From positions 1 through 40,371 of the forward strand of contig JAZSQJ010000076.1 of the NCBI GenBank assembly GCA_045537905.1: 40,371 nt of DNA. Reading direction: 5' to 3'. The position numbers were made by a program, and so were the translations under genes. The stretch comes from SIG636 sp045537905 (GTDB lineage: Bacteria; Bacillota; Clostridia; Oscillospirales; CAG-382). Positions 1-7,898 of the stretch are shown here, piece after piece (the stretch's first letter is position 1; each line of letters begins with the position of its first letter). The notes beneath the pieces were generated by a model. It saw only the letters and a program-made list of their open reading frames with translations, was not told where the DNA came from and searched no databases.

Positions 1-103
1 GTTGTTCAATTTTCAATGTCCGCGCTCGCTCCCTCGGTACCGGCGCTTCTTCCGTTCCCTCAAGCGGCTCCGCTAGTATACTACACTTTCTCCCCTTTGT
101 CAA
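1..103 (-). promoter_or_regulatory. rRNA-type promoter and leader, running off the left edge
   Basis: Read leftward, there is TTGACA (103-98), a 17-nt spacer and TATACT (80-75). A run of A-tracts just upstream (about 104-150) looks like an UP element. A GC-rich discriminator and leader follow, ending at the window edge with a sequence containing TTGAAAATTGAACAAC (1-16). That end resembles the boxA-like TTTGAAAACTGAACA motif known from Firmicutes rRNA leaders and spacers. I infer that a 16S-23S-5S operon, or less likely a tRNA operon, lies beyond the left edge. No mature rRNA sequence is inside the window. Confidence 0.65.
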
Positions 104-163
104 TACCTTTTTTCAACTTTTTTTACTTTTTTTTGAAAAAATTTTATTCCTTTTGATTTTTGC

Positions 164-195
164 GGCTGAACAAGGCGTTTTTGCCCCGTTCAGCC
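164..195. repeat. stem-loop between folC and the rRNA-type promoter
   Basis: GGCTGAAC (164-171) pairs with GTTCAGCC (188-195), with further G-C pairs inside. It lies 20 nt past the folC stop. No T-run follows on the minus strand, so it is not a textbook rho-independent terminator, but it is the only candidate to insulate folC from the promoter downstream. Confidence 0.4.
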
Positions 196-215
196 CCGTT
201 GCGTGAAAAAGTTTT

Positions 216-1505
216 TTAATTATTATTTGGCAAAAGCTTGTCTACGGCGTTTTTCACCTCTTCGTACATATAAAGAGAGCCTACCGCAAAAACAATTTTA
301 TTTTTGGAAAGCGCCAGCGCCACACCCTGCTCCACGGTCTCCGCCCACTCCGCCTTGCCGCCTGCCTTCTCTATCGCCGCCGCAAGCTCCTTTGCAGGCA
401 GACTGCGTGGGTTGTTTGGTCTTACCGCTATAAAGCTGTCTGCTATCTCGGTGAGCATCTCCAGCTCTACACCGTAGTCCTTGTCTGCCATCACGCCTAT
501 CAGGACCACCGCTTTTTCCGTGCAGAAGCTGAAGGTGTCCACCGCCGCCTTTACCCCTTGGGGGTTATGTCCGCCGTCGTATATAAACAGAGGCTTTTCG
601 CTGAGCACCTCAAAGCGGGCAGGCCAGGAGACCCTTGCAAAGCCTTTTTTCATAGCGTCGGCGCTGATTTGGAAGCCCTGCTCTCTTAGCGTCTCTATAA
701 CCTCTATGGTTATTGCCGCATTACAAAACTGATACACGCCGCCCAACGGAACGGTATATTCCTCGTCTTTATAGGTGAAGCCTATACCCGTCAAGGGGTT
801 ATAGGTTTCTTTTTCAAAAAAGCACCAATCATCTGCGTGCCAGTTACCGCCAAGACTGCGGCAGCTACAGCCAAGAGACTTACAGCTTGCCGCTATGACA
901 GCCGCACCCTCCAGGGTGTTATCGGCAGATACCACGGGGCAGCCTTCCTTTATTATACCTGCCTTCGCCTTTGCTATCTCGGCAACGGTGGAGCCGAGGA
1001 TAGCAGTGTGATCCAAAGCAAGAGGAGTTATAACCGAAACCAGAGGATTTTTTATTACGTTGGTAGAATCCAGCTCACCGCCCATACCGACCTCAAGGAC
1101 AACCACGTCGCAGGAGTTGCGGTAGAAATACTCGAAGCCGATAGCCGTAACCAGCTCAAACTCCGTAGGGTGGTCCTCCATAGTCTCCGCAAACTGCTTT
1201 ACGTACTCGGTTATCTCTGCCAGCTCACCGTCGGAAATATCCGTACCGTTTATCCGCATACGGTCGTTGAAACGCAAAATATAGGGGGAGGTATAAAGCC
1301 CCGTTTTGTAGCCTGCCGCCTGCAGGATAGAGGCGGTCATAGCACAGACCGAGCCTTTGCCGTTGGTGCCTGCCACGTGGACGAAGCGGAGATTATCCTG
1401 AGGGTTACCCATTTTGTCAAGAAGCACCACCGTGCGGGACAGCCCGGGACGGCTGCCCATCCAGGACACGCTATGTATATATTCCAGCGCCTGATTATAG
1501 TCCAC
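216..1505 (-). CDS. folC: bifunctional folylpolyglutamate synthase / dihydrofolate synthase
   Basis: This cytoplasmic Mur-ligase-family enzyme adds glutamate to dihydropteroate and to folates, using ATP. The 429-aa protein has the family P-loop GTNGKGS at residues 46-52, the YTSPY...FNDR folate-binding region just after it, and the C-terminal glutamate-ligase domain with a YDGGHNP motif. Length is normal for the family. The start is GTG at 1505, 7 nt after AAGGAGGA; that ribosome site lies at the end of the upstream folT gene, whose stop is only 3 nt away, so translation is probably coupled. It shares the THF riboswitch transcript with folT, so folate uptake and polyglutamate trapping are controlled together. 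Confidence 0.95.
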   Translation of the reverse strand: MDYNQALEYIHSVSWMGSRPGLSRTVVLLDKMGNPQDNLRFVHVAGTNGKGSVCAMTASILQAAGYKTGLYTSPYILRFNDRMRINGTDISDGELAEITEYVKQFAETMEDHPTEFELVTAIGFEYFYRNSCDVVVLEVGMGGELDSTNVIKNPLVSVITPLALDHTAILGSTVAEIAKAKAGIIKEGCPVVSADNTLEGAAVIAASCKSLGCSCRSLGGNWHADDWCFFEKETYNPLTGIGFTYKDEEYTVPLGGVYQFCNAAITIEVIETLREQGFQISADAMKKGFARVSWPARFEVLSEKPLFIYDGGHNPQGVKAAVDTFSFCTEKAVVLIGVMADKDYGVELEMLTEIADSFIAVRPNNPRSLPAKELAAAIEKAGGKAEWAETVEQGVALALSKNKIVFAVGSLYMYEEVKNAVDKLLPNNN

Positions 1506-1508
1506 AGC

Positions 1509-2030
1509 CTAGTCCTCCTTAAGAACGTGTTTTGAAAAACGGAGCCAGTTTATTATCCAAAGCTCTACGGCACCGACCAGAACGGATATGGCAAGACCTA
1601 TGAATGTACCCTGCCAGGGCATACCGAAGTAGAGCATTTTGCCCACGGACTTGATACCCACCTGACCTACCAGATGCGCCAGCGCCACCGCTACGGCTGT
1701 TTGAACGCCCGATTTTTTGTGTATAATATAAGGTACAAACCCCGACAGGACGCCAACCGACGCCGCACCCAGAGTGATTATGGGATTAAGGTTGGGGTTG
1801 CTTGAGCAAAGACAGCTTATAACGTCTGCCGCCGCACCGACCGCGCCGCCCATGGCAGGGCCGAACATAAGTCCCGACAGGATTACAGGCATATTCTCGA
1901 AGGTTACTCGGTAATATATATTAAATGTAAAGAAATTTTTGCAAAGTATACCGATAACCGCACTGACCGCCGCCAGCATCGCCGCCGCAGTGAGCGTCCT
2001 TACCCCGTTGTTTTTACGATTTTTTGACAA
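1509..2030 (-). CDS. folT: folate ECF transporter S component (FolT family)
   Basis: A 173-aa membrane protein with about five to six hydrophobic segments. The N-terminal part has the S-component pattern (alanine-rich first helix, then RVTFENMPVILSGLMFGP and GAAADV). The family binds folate in the membrane and works with a shared EcfA/EcfA'/EcfT energising module that is not in this window. The start is TTG at 2030, 7 nt after a GGGGGG ribosome site; no ATG fits better. The THF riboswitch upstream and folC downstream identify the substrate as folate better than sequence alone would. Confidence 0.88.
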   Translation of the reverse strand: MSKNRKNNGVRTLTAAAMLAAVSAVIGILCKNFFTFNIYYRVTFENMPVILSGLMFGPAMGGAVGAAADVISCLCSSNPNLNPIITLGAASVGVLSGFVPYIIHKKSGVQTAVAVALAHLVGQVGIKSVGKMLYFGMPWQGTFIGLAISVLVGAVELWIINWLRFSKHVLKED

Positions 2031-2064
2031 AACAAAACCCCCTTTTTATTTTCCGTACGCTTAA

Positions 2065-2117
2065 GTCGCCATATCAAAGCACGAAAAATATAAAAGCGGG
2101 TGCCGAATATGCGACAG
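2065..2117 (-). promoter_or_regulatory. alternative pairing in the THF riboswitch expression platform
   Basis: The 3' strand of riboswitch helix P1 with four following bases (plus-strand ATATGCGAC, 2107-2115) is complementary to 2065-2074 (GTCGCCATAT), allowing one bulged base. This pairing and P1 exclude each other. No T-run follows, so control of translation of the TTG-started folT, whose GGGGGG site is at about 2036-2041, seems more likely than termination. This is an inference from pairing seen by eye. Confidence 0.45.
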
Positions 2118-2220
2118 CGGGATGCTAACCCAGTACCGCAAGCTAGACAAGCTTTTCGTCCGTCCGACAACTCCCCGTTCGGAAACACGGCACTTTACGC
2201 ACTGGGCCATACTCTGCCAC
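2111..2220 (-). promoter_or_regulatory. tetrahydrofolate (THF, folT-type) riboswitch
   Basis: On the minus strand, helix P1 is GTGGCAG (2220-2214) with CTGTCGC (2117-2111), and CCCAGT pairs with ACTGGG in P2. The conserved stretches GAGTA, GCGTAAAGTG, GGGAGTTG, GCGGTA and GCATCC occur in the order of the THF riboswitch class. The aptamer begins within a few bases of the predicted transcription start and precedes folT, the classic target. High folate is expected to reduce expression of folT-folC. Confidence 0.9.
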
Positions 2221-2224
2221 CGCC

Positions 2225-2253
2225 ATTTTAGCACAAGACGGCTCCCGTGTCAA
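2225..2253 (-). promoter_or_regulatory. sigma-A promoter of folT-folC
   Basis: On the minus strand, TTGACA (2253-2248), a 17-nt spacer and TAAAAT (2230-2225). The predicted start lies at about 2218, at the beginning of the THF riboswitch. Confidence 0.8.
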
Positions 2254-2307
2254 CAGAGCTTTGGACTTTTTGCATTTTTGGTGATATGTTTACAATTTGT
2301 TAACATT

Positions 2308-2352
2308 TTAGCACTCTTTAGGTATTGACAAAAGCATTTTTGTGTGTATAAT
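2308..2352 (+). promoter_or_regulatory. sigma-A promoter of the hrcA operon with an upstream CIRCE half-site
   Basis: TTGACA (2325-2330), a 16-nt spacer and TATAAT (2347-2352) form a near-consensus promoter. Just upstream of the -35 box is a perfect left CIRCE arm TTAGCACTC at 2308-2316 with no adjacent right arm. Confidence 0.85.
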
Positions 2353-2360
2353 TGTAATTG

Positions 2361-2387
2361 TTAGCAGACGAAGTCGTTGAGTGCTAA
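2361..2387 (+). promoter_or_regulatory. CIRCE operator (HrcA-binding inverted repeat)
   Basis: TTAGCAGAC (2361-2369), a 9-nt spacer and GAGTGCTAA (2379-2387). The consensus is TTAGCACTC-N9-GAGTGCTAA: the right arm is perfect and the left arm deviates in two bases. The operator overlaps the expected transcription start of the hrcA operon. The same deviant arm TTAGCAGAC occurs again at 2394-2402, just before the hrcA ribosome site. Confidence 0.88.
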
Positions 2388-2418
2388 TAAAACTTAGCAG
2401 ACTTGGAGGTGGATGTGC

Positions 2419-3465
2419 TTGGAACTGACCGAACGCAAGAAAAGGATACTTAAATCTATAGTTGACGAATACATTCGCTCCGGGGAGCCTGTTGGGTCGA
2501 AGTACATTACGGGCAACATTCCCGACAGCCTTTCCAGCGCAACGGTGCGTAACGAGATGAGCGAGCTGGCTGATATGGGTTATCTTGACCAGCCCCATTC
2601 CTCCGCAGGACGAGTGCCCACCACGAAGGGCATCCGCACCTACATCGAGGCTTTGATGGAGGACTACAAGCTGTCCCTTGAGGAGCTTCAGGTGCTTAAC
2701 GAGCTTTTGGATTTTAAGGTGGGTGAGTTTGGCAAGCTGTTGGCGTCAGCCGCCCGTGTTATGTCACATATCACCAACTACACCGCCATATCGGTGCTTA
2801 AGCCCCCTGCTGACCGCATAGAAAAGCTGAAGGCGGTGTATATAGACGGCAGCAGCTTTCTTCTTATAGTAAAGTGCAGTGACGGGAACATCAAGACTAA
2901 GACGGTAAACGTTGCCGCCTGCAGCGAAAAGGAGCTTAGCCTTCTGACTGCCGCCCTTAACCTGAAGCTGCCACGGCTTACCGCAGAGCAGATCAATCTT
3001 AACGTTATACTGGAGGTTGAGACGGCCGCAGCGGAGGCAAGCCACCTTGTCAGCCCTGCGCTGAGGGCGCTTAACGAGCTTCTTTGCTCTGACGCAGAGG
3101 AGGACGTACAGGTACAGGGGCTTACCAAGCTGCTTAGCTATCCCGAGTTTTACGACGTAAGCAAGGCGAAGGAAGTGCTTGAGGTTCTTGAGCAGAAGAA
3201 AACACTGGTAAGCAGGTTTATAGAGGGTATGCCCGGCAGACCCAACATAGCAATATCCGGCGAGGGACTTGCTCCCGAGGATGCCAGCGTGGTGTTCTAC
3301 CCCATTACCCTTTCGGGGCAGACCATAGGCGCCATAGGGGTTATCGGTCCCAAGCGTATGGACTACAAAAAAGTTATAGCAAATCTTGAATATTTCGCCT
3401 CGGGCCTGACAGACGGACTTAACGGCACGGGTGAAGGGAGGAAGAACAATGGCGAACAAGAATAA
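2419..3465 (+). CDS. hrcA: heat-inducible transcription repressor HrcA
   Basis: HrcA binds CIRCE and represses class I heat-shock genes; its folding depends on GroE in studied Firmicutes. The N-terminal winged helix includes SSATVRNEMSELADMGYL at about residues 38-55, followed by the GAF-like HrcA domain. I prefer the TTG at 2419, which gives the usual family N-terminus (M)ELTERKKRIL and sits 8 nt after GGAGGT (2405-2410). The in-frame ATG at 2413 is only 2 nt from that site. The product is about 348 aa, normal for HrcA. It is the first gene of hrcA-grpE-dnaK-dnaJ, so it represses its own operon. Its 3' end overlaps grpE by 17 bp. Confidence 0.95.
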   Translation: MELTERKKRILKSIVDEYIRSGEPVGSKYITGNIPDSLSSATVRNEMSELADMGYLDQPHSSAGRVPTTKGIRTYIEALMEDYKLSLEELQVLNELLDFKVGEFGKLLASAARVMSHITNYTAISVLKPPADRIEKLKAVYIDGSSFLLIVKCSDGNIKTKTVNVAACSEKELSLLTAALNLKLPRLTAEQINLNVILEVETAAAEASHLVSPALRALNELLCSDAEEDVQVQGLTKLLSYPEFYDVSKAKEVLEVLEQKKTLVSRFIEGMPGRPNIAISGEGLAPEDASVVFYPITLSGQTIGAIGVIGPKRMDYKKVIANLEYFASGLTDGLNGTGEGRKNNGEQE

Positions 3466-4018
3466 CGGCAAGAAGGCGGAAGCTACGCCTGAGACCAAGG
3501 CGGCAGAGGCTGAGGTAAACAACACCGCAGCTCAAGAGGAGGCCGAGGCAAAGACCAAGGCAGAGCTTATTGAGACCAAGGCGGCGTTAGAGAAGGCGGA
3601 GGCAGAGCTTGCCGCAGCAAATGACAAATATCTTAGGCTTGCCGCTGAATACGATAACTACCGCAAGCGCACCCAGAAGGAGCACGCTGAGCTTTACACC
3701 ACCGCTTTTGCCGATGCTGTTACGATGCTGTTGCCTGTCATCGACAATCTTGACCGTGCTGTTGGCTTTGCAACAGACGACAGCGAGCTGGCAAAGGGTA
3801 TACTGATGCTTAAGAAGCAGACCGACGAGGCGCTTGCAAAGATGCGTGTGGAGGAAATTGCTTCCGACGGTGAGCAGTTTGACCCCGAGCTACACAATGC
3901 GATTATGCACGAGGAGGACGAAAACAGTCCCGAAAACACCGTTTCCGCAACCTTACAAAAGGGCTATAAGATAGGCGACAAGGTTATAAGATTTGCCCTG
4001 GTTAAGGTAGTAAACTAG
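3449..4018 (+). CDS. grpE: nucleotide exchange factor GrpE
   Basis: GrpE releases ADP from DnaK in the cytoplasm. The 189-aa protein has a charged, alanine- and glutamate-rich N-terminus, a long coiled coil (about residues 30-75), and the C-terminal beta-domain signature FDPELHNAIMHEED...KGYKIGDKVIRFALV. I chose ATG 3449, 7 nt after GGGAGG (3436-3441); an upstream GTG at 3431 has no ribosome site. It overlaps the end of hrcA, suggesting translational coupling. Confidence 0.95.
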   Translation: MANKNNGKKAEATPETKAAEAEVNNTAAQEEAEAKTKAELIETKAALEKAEAELAAANDKYLRLAAEYDNYRKRTQKEHAELYTTAFADAVTMLLPVIDNLDRAVGFATDDSELAKGILMLKKQTDEALAKMRVEEIASDGEQFDPELHNAIMHEEDENSPENTVSATLQKGYKIGDKVIRFALVKVVN

Positions 4019-4054
4019 TTAAAAATTTTCTTATATATAACGGAGGTATTTATT

Positions 4055-5887
4055 ATGTCTAAAATTATTGGTATCGACCTTGGTACAACCAACTCCTGCG
4101 TGGCAGTTTTTGAAGGCGGCGAGCCTATCGTTATCACAAACAAGGAGGGCGAGCGTACAACTCCCTCTATCGTAGCATTCTCCAAGACCGGCGAGCGTAT
4201 GGTTGGTCAGACCGCTAAGAGACAGGCCGTTCGTAACCCTAACGGCACCGTTATCTCTATAAAGAGAGATATGGGCAGCGCAAAGAAGGTTCCCCTTAAC
4301 GGCAACAGCTACACTCCCCAAGAGCTTTCCGCTATGATTCTTCAGAAGCTTAAGGCAGACGCTGAAAGCTACCTTGGCGCTCCCGTTACCAAGGCTGTTA
4401 TTACGGTTCCCGCTTACTTCTCCGACGCACAGCGTCAGGCTACCAAGGACGCAGGTAAGATTGCAGGTCTTGAGGTTCTTCGTATAATCAACGAGCCTAC
4501 TGCGGCTGCTCTTGCCTACGGTCTTGACAAGGACCTGGACCAGAAGGTTATGATCTTTGACCTTGGCGGCGGCACCTTTGACGTTTCTATCCTTGAAATA
4601 AGCGACGGCGTATTTGACGTTCTTGCTACCAAGGGTAACAACCGTCTCGGCGGCGACGACTTTGACGAAAAGATTATCCAGTGGATAATAAAGAGCTTTA
4701 AGGCTGAGTCCGGTATAGACGTAAGCAACGACCTTATGGCACTTACCCGCCTTAAGGAAGCGGCAGAGAAGGCTAAGATCGAGCTTTCCAGCGTTGCAAG
4801 CACCAACATCAACCTGCCCTACCTTACCGCTGATGCAAACGGCCCCATCCACTTTGAAAGCACCCTTACCCGCGCTAAGTTTGACGAGCTTACCGCTGAC
4901 CTGGTAGAGGCTACCCTTGCTCCCGTAAGAGACGCTATGGCTGACGCAGGCCTTACCGCTTCCCAGATAGACAAGGTGCTCCTTGTTGGCGGCTCTACCA
5001 GAATCCCTGCCGTACAGGAAGCTATCAAGCGTTATATCGGTAAGGAGCCCTTCAAGGGCATCAACCCCGACGAGTGCGTTGCTATCGGCGCCGCTATCCA
5101 GGCAGGCGTTCTCGGCGGCGACGTTAAGGACGTGCTTCTCCTTGACGTTACTCCCCTTTCTCTCGGCATCGAGACCCTTGGCGGCGTATTCAACAGAATA
5201 ATCGACAGAAACACCACCATCCCCGTACAGAAGAGCCAGGTTTACTCCACTGCGGCTGATAACCAGTCCTCCGTTGAGATCCACGTTCTTCAGGGTGAGC
5301 GTGATATGGCTGCAGGCAACACCACCCTTGGCAGATTTACCCTTGACGGCATCGCACCCGCACCCAGAGGCGTTCCTCAGATAGAGGTTACCTTTGATAT
5401 AGACGCCAACGGTATCGTTAACGTTACCGCTAAGGACAAGGGCACGGGCAAGGAGCAGCACATCACCATCACCTCCTCTACCAATATGTCTGAGGAAGAC
5501 ATCCAGAAGGCTGTTAAGGACGCAGAGATGTACGCGGCTGAGGACAAAAAGAAGAAGGAAGCCGTTGAGGTTAAGAACGAGGCAGACAGCCTTATCTTCC
5601 AGTCCGAAAAGGCACTTTCCGACGTAGCAGGCAAGCTTACGGAAAACGACACCCAGCCTGTTCGTTCCGCTATCGACAAGCTTAAGGAAACCGTTAAGAC
5701 CGAAAACACCGAGGCTATCAAGGCTGATACCGAGGCTCTTAAGCAGGCGTTCTACAAGCTTTCCGAAAAGCTGTATGCGGCAAGCGGTGACCAGGGCGCA
5801 GGCGGTGCCGGTGGCGCAGGCGGCTTCGGTGCAGGCGCACCCGAGGACGATGGCGTTTACAACGCTGACTTTACAGAGCAGAACTAA
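4055..5887 (+). CDS. dnaK: molecular chaperone DnaK (Hsp70)
   Basis: This ATP-driven Hsp70 chaperone works with DnaJ and GrpE. The 610-aa protein has the nucleotide-binding domain (GIDLGTTNS at residues 6-14, later FDLGGGTFDVSIL and LVGGSTRIPAVQ), the linker DVLLLDVTPLSLGIETLGG, the substrate-binding domain, the helical lid and a Gly/Ala-rich tail. Length is typical of Firmicutes DnaK. A GGAGGT site lies about 8 nt before ATG 4055. It is the third gene of the CIRCE-controlled operon. Long open frames antisense to it are by-products of its codon use. Confidence 0.98.
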   Translation: MSKIIGIDLGTTNSCVAVFEGGEPIVITNKEGERTTPSIVAFSKTGERMVGQTAKRQAVRNPNGTVISIKRDMGSAKKVPLNGNSYTPQELSAMILQKLKADAESYLGAPVTKAVITVPAYFSDAQRQATKDAGKIAGLEVLRIINEPTAAALAYGLDKDLDQKVMIFDLGGGTFDVSILEISDGVFDVLATKGNNRLGGDDFDEKIIQWIIKSFKAESGIDVSNDLMALTRLKEAAEKAKIELSSVASTNINLPYLTADANGPIHFESTLTRAKFDELTADLVEATLAPVRDAMADAGLTASQIDKVLLVGGSTRIPAVQEAIKRYIGKEPFKGINPDECVAIGAAIQAGVLGGDVKDVLLLDVTPLSLGIETLGGVFNRIIDRNTTIPVQKSQVYSTAADNQSSVEIHVLQGERDMAAGNTTLGRFTLDGIAPAPRGVPQIEVTFDIDANGIVNVTAKDKGTGKEQHITITSSTNMSEEDIQKAVKDAEMYAAEDKKKKEAVEVKNEADSLIFQSEKALSDVAGKLTENDTQPVRSAIDKLKETVKTENTEAIKADTEALKQAFYKLSEKLYAASGDQGAGGAGGAGGFGAGAPEDDGVYNADFTEQN

Positions 5888-5910
5888 TTAAATATAAACA
5901 AACCAAGCAA

Positions 5911-5931
5911 CAGGGCGGTTTTTCTGCCCTG
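5911..5931 (+). terminator. intercistronic hairpin between dnaK and dnaJ
   Basis: CAGGGC (5911-5916) pairs with GCCCTG (5926-5931) around a 9-nt loop. No long T-run follows. It could be a weak attenuator or an RNA-processing or stability element that sets the dnaK:dnaJ ratio. Confidence 0.45.
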
Positions 5932-5977
5932 CTGTTTGGCGTAAAATCGTTTTTTACATAGAAAGGAGGGGATATCG

Positions 5978-7120
5978 GTGGCAGACAAGCGTGACTATTA
6001 CGAGGTGCTGGAGGTCTCTAAGGAGGCAACGGCTGACGAGATAAAAAAGGCGTATAAAAAGCTGGCTAAAAAGTATCACCCCGATATGAACCCAGACAAT
6101 AAAGAGGCGGAGGCTAAGTTTAAGGAAGCAAACGAGGCATACGCCGTTTTATCCGACGAGGAAAAGCGTGCCCAGTACGACAGGTACGGCCACGCCGCCT
6201 TTGACCCCTCTATGGGCGGCGGCGCAGGAGGCGGCTTTGGCGGCGGCTTCGGCGGCTTTGACTTTGGTGACATATTCGGCAGCTTCTTCGGAGGCGGCTT
6301 TGGCGGCGGCAGCAGCCGTGCCCACAACGGGCCCGCCAGGGGCGAGGACCTGGCTTACAGGATAGGCGTTGACTTTGAGGAGGCAGTGTTTGGCTGTAAG
6401 AAGGAGATTGAGTTTGTACACACCGAGCAGTGCGAAAAGTGCGGCGGCAGAGGCGCGGAAAACCCCAACGACGCCGTCACCTGTGGCAACTGCGGCGGCA
6501 GAGGCACCGTTATAGTTACCCGCAACATCGGCTTTGGCTCTATGCAGGTAAACCAAACCTGTCCCCACTGTAACGGCAAGGGCAAGGTTATCAAAAAGCC
6601 CTGTACCACCTGTAGCGGCAAGGGCATCGTTAAAAAGAAGAAGAAGCTGGAGGTTAACATACCTGCCGGCATTGACGACGGGGAGCGTATCCAGCTTCGC
6701 GGTCAGGGCAACGCAGGCGTAAACGGAGGCCCCTCAGGCAACCTGTTCGTTACGGTTGGCGTCCGTCCCCATCAGATATTTGAGAGAGACGGCACTATGT
6801 TGCATATAGAGATGCCCATTTCCTTTGTGGAGGCTACTCTGGGCGCAAAGATAAGCGTGCCCAGCATAGACGGAGGAACCATTGAGTTCAGCATCCCCGA
6901 GGGCACCCAGACCGACACCGTTTTTGCCCTCCGAGGTAAGGGCGTGCCCTACCTTAACAATCCCAAGGTAAGGGGCGATATGCGTGTTACGGTGGTGGTC
7001 GAGATACCCAAAAATTTGTCCTCCAAGCAAAAGGATATACTACGCCAGTTCGACGAAAGCACCGACAGCAAGAATTTTGCCAAAAAGAAAAGCTTTTTCG
7101 ACAAGTTCAAAAAGAAGTAG
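5978..7120 (+). CDS. dnaJ: molecular chaperone DnaJ (Hsp40)
   Basis: Co-chaperone that delivers substrates to DnaK and stimulates its ATPase. The 380-aa protein has a J domain with HPD at residues 34-36, a Gly/Phe-rich linker (about 72-115), four CxxCxGxG zinc repeats (CEKCGGRG, CGNCGGRG, CPHCNGKG, CTTCSGKG, about 150-210), and the C-terminal peptide-binding domains. This is a full type I DnaJ. The start is GTG at 5978, 6-8 nt after AAGGAGGGG. It is the last gene of the heat-shock operon; a long palindrome follows at 7157. Confidence 0.97.
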   Translation: MADKRDYYEVLEVSKEATADEIKKAYKKLAKKYHPDMNPDNKEAEAKFKEANEAYAVLSDEEKRAQYDRYGHAAFDPSMGGGAGGGFGGGFGGFDFGDIFGSFFGGGFGGGSSRAHNGPARGEDLAYRIGVDFEEAVFGCKKEIEFVHTEQCEKCGGRGAENPNDAVTCGNCGGRGTVIVTRNIGFGSMQVNQTCPHCNGKGKVIKKPCTTCSGKGIVKKKKKLEVNIPAGIDDGERIQLRGQGNAGVNGGPSGNLFVTVGVRPHQIFERDGTMLHIEMPISFVEATLGAKISVPSIDGGTIEFSIPEGTQTDTVFALRGKGVPYLNNPKVRGDMRVTVVVEIPKNLSSKQKDILRQFDESTDSKNFAKKKSFFDKFKKK

Positions 7121-7156
7121 TCTCGGCACAAAAAAAGCAATTAAATTACAAAAACC

Positions 7157-7195
7157 AAGGGGGCTGTAAAAAACAGTGTTTTTTACAGCCCCCTT
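7157..7195 (+). repeat. 18-bp perfect stem-loop after dnaJ (GGGGCTGTAAAAAAC family)
   Basis: An 18-base arm (7157-7174) and its exact complement (7178-7195) enclose a 3-nt loop. The T-run is inside the 3' arm rather than after it. It probably ends the heat-shock operon. Near-copies of the arm core GGGGCTGTAAAAAAC occur at 38886-38899 and 39075-39107, so this is a recurring intergenic hairpin. Confidence 0.75.
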
Positions 7196-7229
7196 AAACG
7201 TTTCAAATAAGCAATATTGACGGACGTCT

Positions 7230-7337
7230 CCGCAAATTATGATGAGGCGTGACGGTTTATCACGGACGGCACCGCAAATTGTGATGAAACGGAACGGTTT
7301 GTCCCTACACGGTGCTGATCCTCACGCCCAATCAAAA
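7230..7337 (+). repeat. dispersed intergenic repeat: two 41-bp units plus a 3' extension
   Basis: The core CCGCAAATT(A/G)TGATGA occurs at 7230 and again 41 bp later, followed by ACGGTTTGTCCCTACACGGTGCT and CTCACGCCCAATCAAAA. The last 67 bp (7271-7337) match 8760-8826 at about 59 of 67 positions by hand alignment. A two-unit copy with the same 41-bp period is at 29705-29780. No reading frame of interest. Confidence 0.8.
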
Positions 7338-7346
7338 TCTTGACCG

Positions 7347-7898
7347 TCACGGCTTGTCCGCTGTGCCTGCCTTGTCTATTCGTCTGACTAAGGTGCAAAG
7401 AGGCAGCACCAGGCAGCCTGCCGCAAGGTTGCCTGCGGCATGGGTAAGGTCAAAGGGTATACCGCTTATGACCCACGCAAGGGTCTGCTTCAAGCCGAAG
7501 CCAAACATAAGGGCTTGGGCGGGAGCGTAAAGTATACCAAACAGCATCCCGTGAAGTCCGCAGACTAAGGGGTATACGACCGCCGCCGTGCCTTTTTTCA
7601 TATTTTTCGGCAAAAGCATAGTCATTCCCCATAACACCGTCCATATATACAAATAGGGCATCCACCACAGGTTAAAGCCTGCGTACAGTCCGTTAAGGAA
7701 CACGTACACGTAAATGGGTATAAGTCCCTTTGCCCTGTAGCACAGAGTGCAGACCATAGTAAACATCCCAAGCAGGTGGATGTTTGGCAGCGCCTCCATC
7801 AGTATCTTGGAGCAGAACATAAGGGTGCCAAGCATGGCAAATATCACCATCTCACGCAGGGAAAGCCCCTTTTTAGCCTTTGGTGTATACAAGCTCAT
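7347..7898 (-). CDS. ECF-type transporter S component, probably for a corrinoid
   Basis: A 183-aa hydrophobic protein with about five to six membrane segments. It has the S-component-like N-terminus LSLREMVIFAMLGTLMFCSKILMEALPN and the later GIPFDLTHAAGNLAAG stretch. It overlaps the upstream lipoprotein gene by 26 bp, so the two are one translational unit, and both lie behind a cobalamin riboswitch. From that context I infer a CbrT/CblT-like role in taking up vitamin B12 or a precursor. The EcfA/A'/T module is not in the window. ATG 7898 has only a weak ribosome site, as expected for a coupled gene. Sequence alone does not fix the substrate. Confidence 0.7.
   Translation of the reverse strand: MSLYTPKAKKGLSLREMVIFAMLGTLMFCSKILMEALPNIHLLGMFTMVCTLCYRAKGLIPIYVYVFLNGLYAGFNLWWMPYLYIWTVLWGMTMLLPKNMKKGTAAVVYPLVCGLHGMLFGILYAPAQALMFGFGLKQTLAWVISGIPFDLTHAAGNLAAGCLVLPLCTLVRRIDKAGTADKP

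Noticed and set aside
4031..5461. Long open frame on the minus strand opposite dnaK (476 codons)
   Set aside because: It is antisense to a fully conserved dnaK. Strong codon bias in highly expressed genes keeps the opposite frame open, and the translation resembles no protein family.
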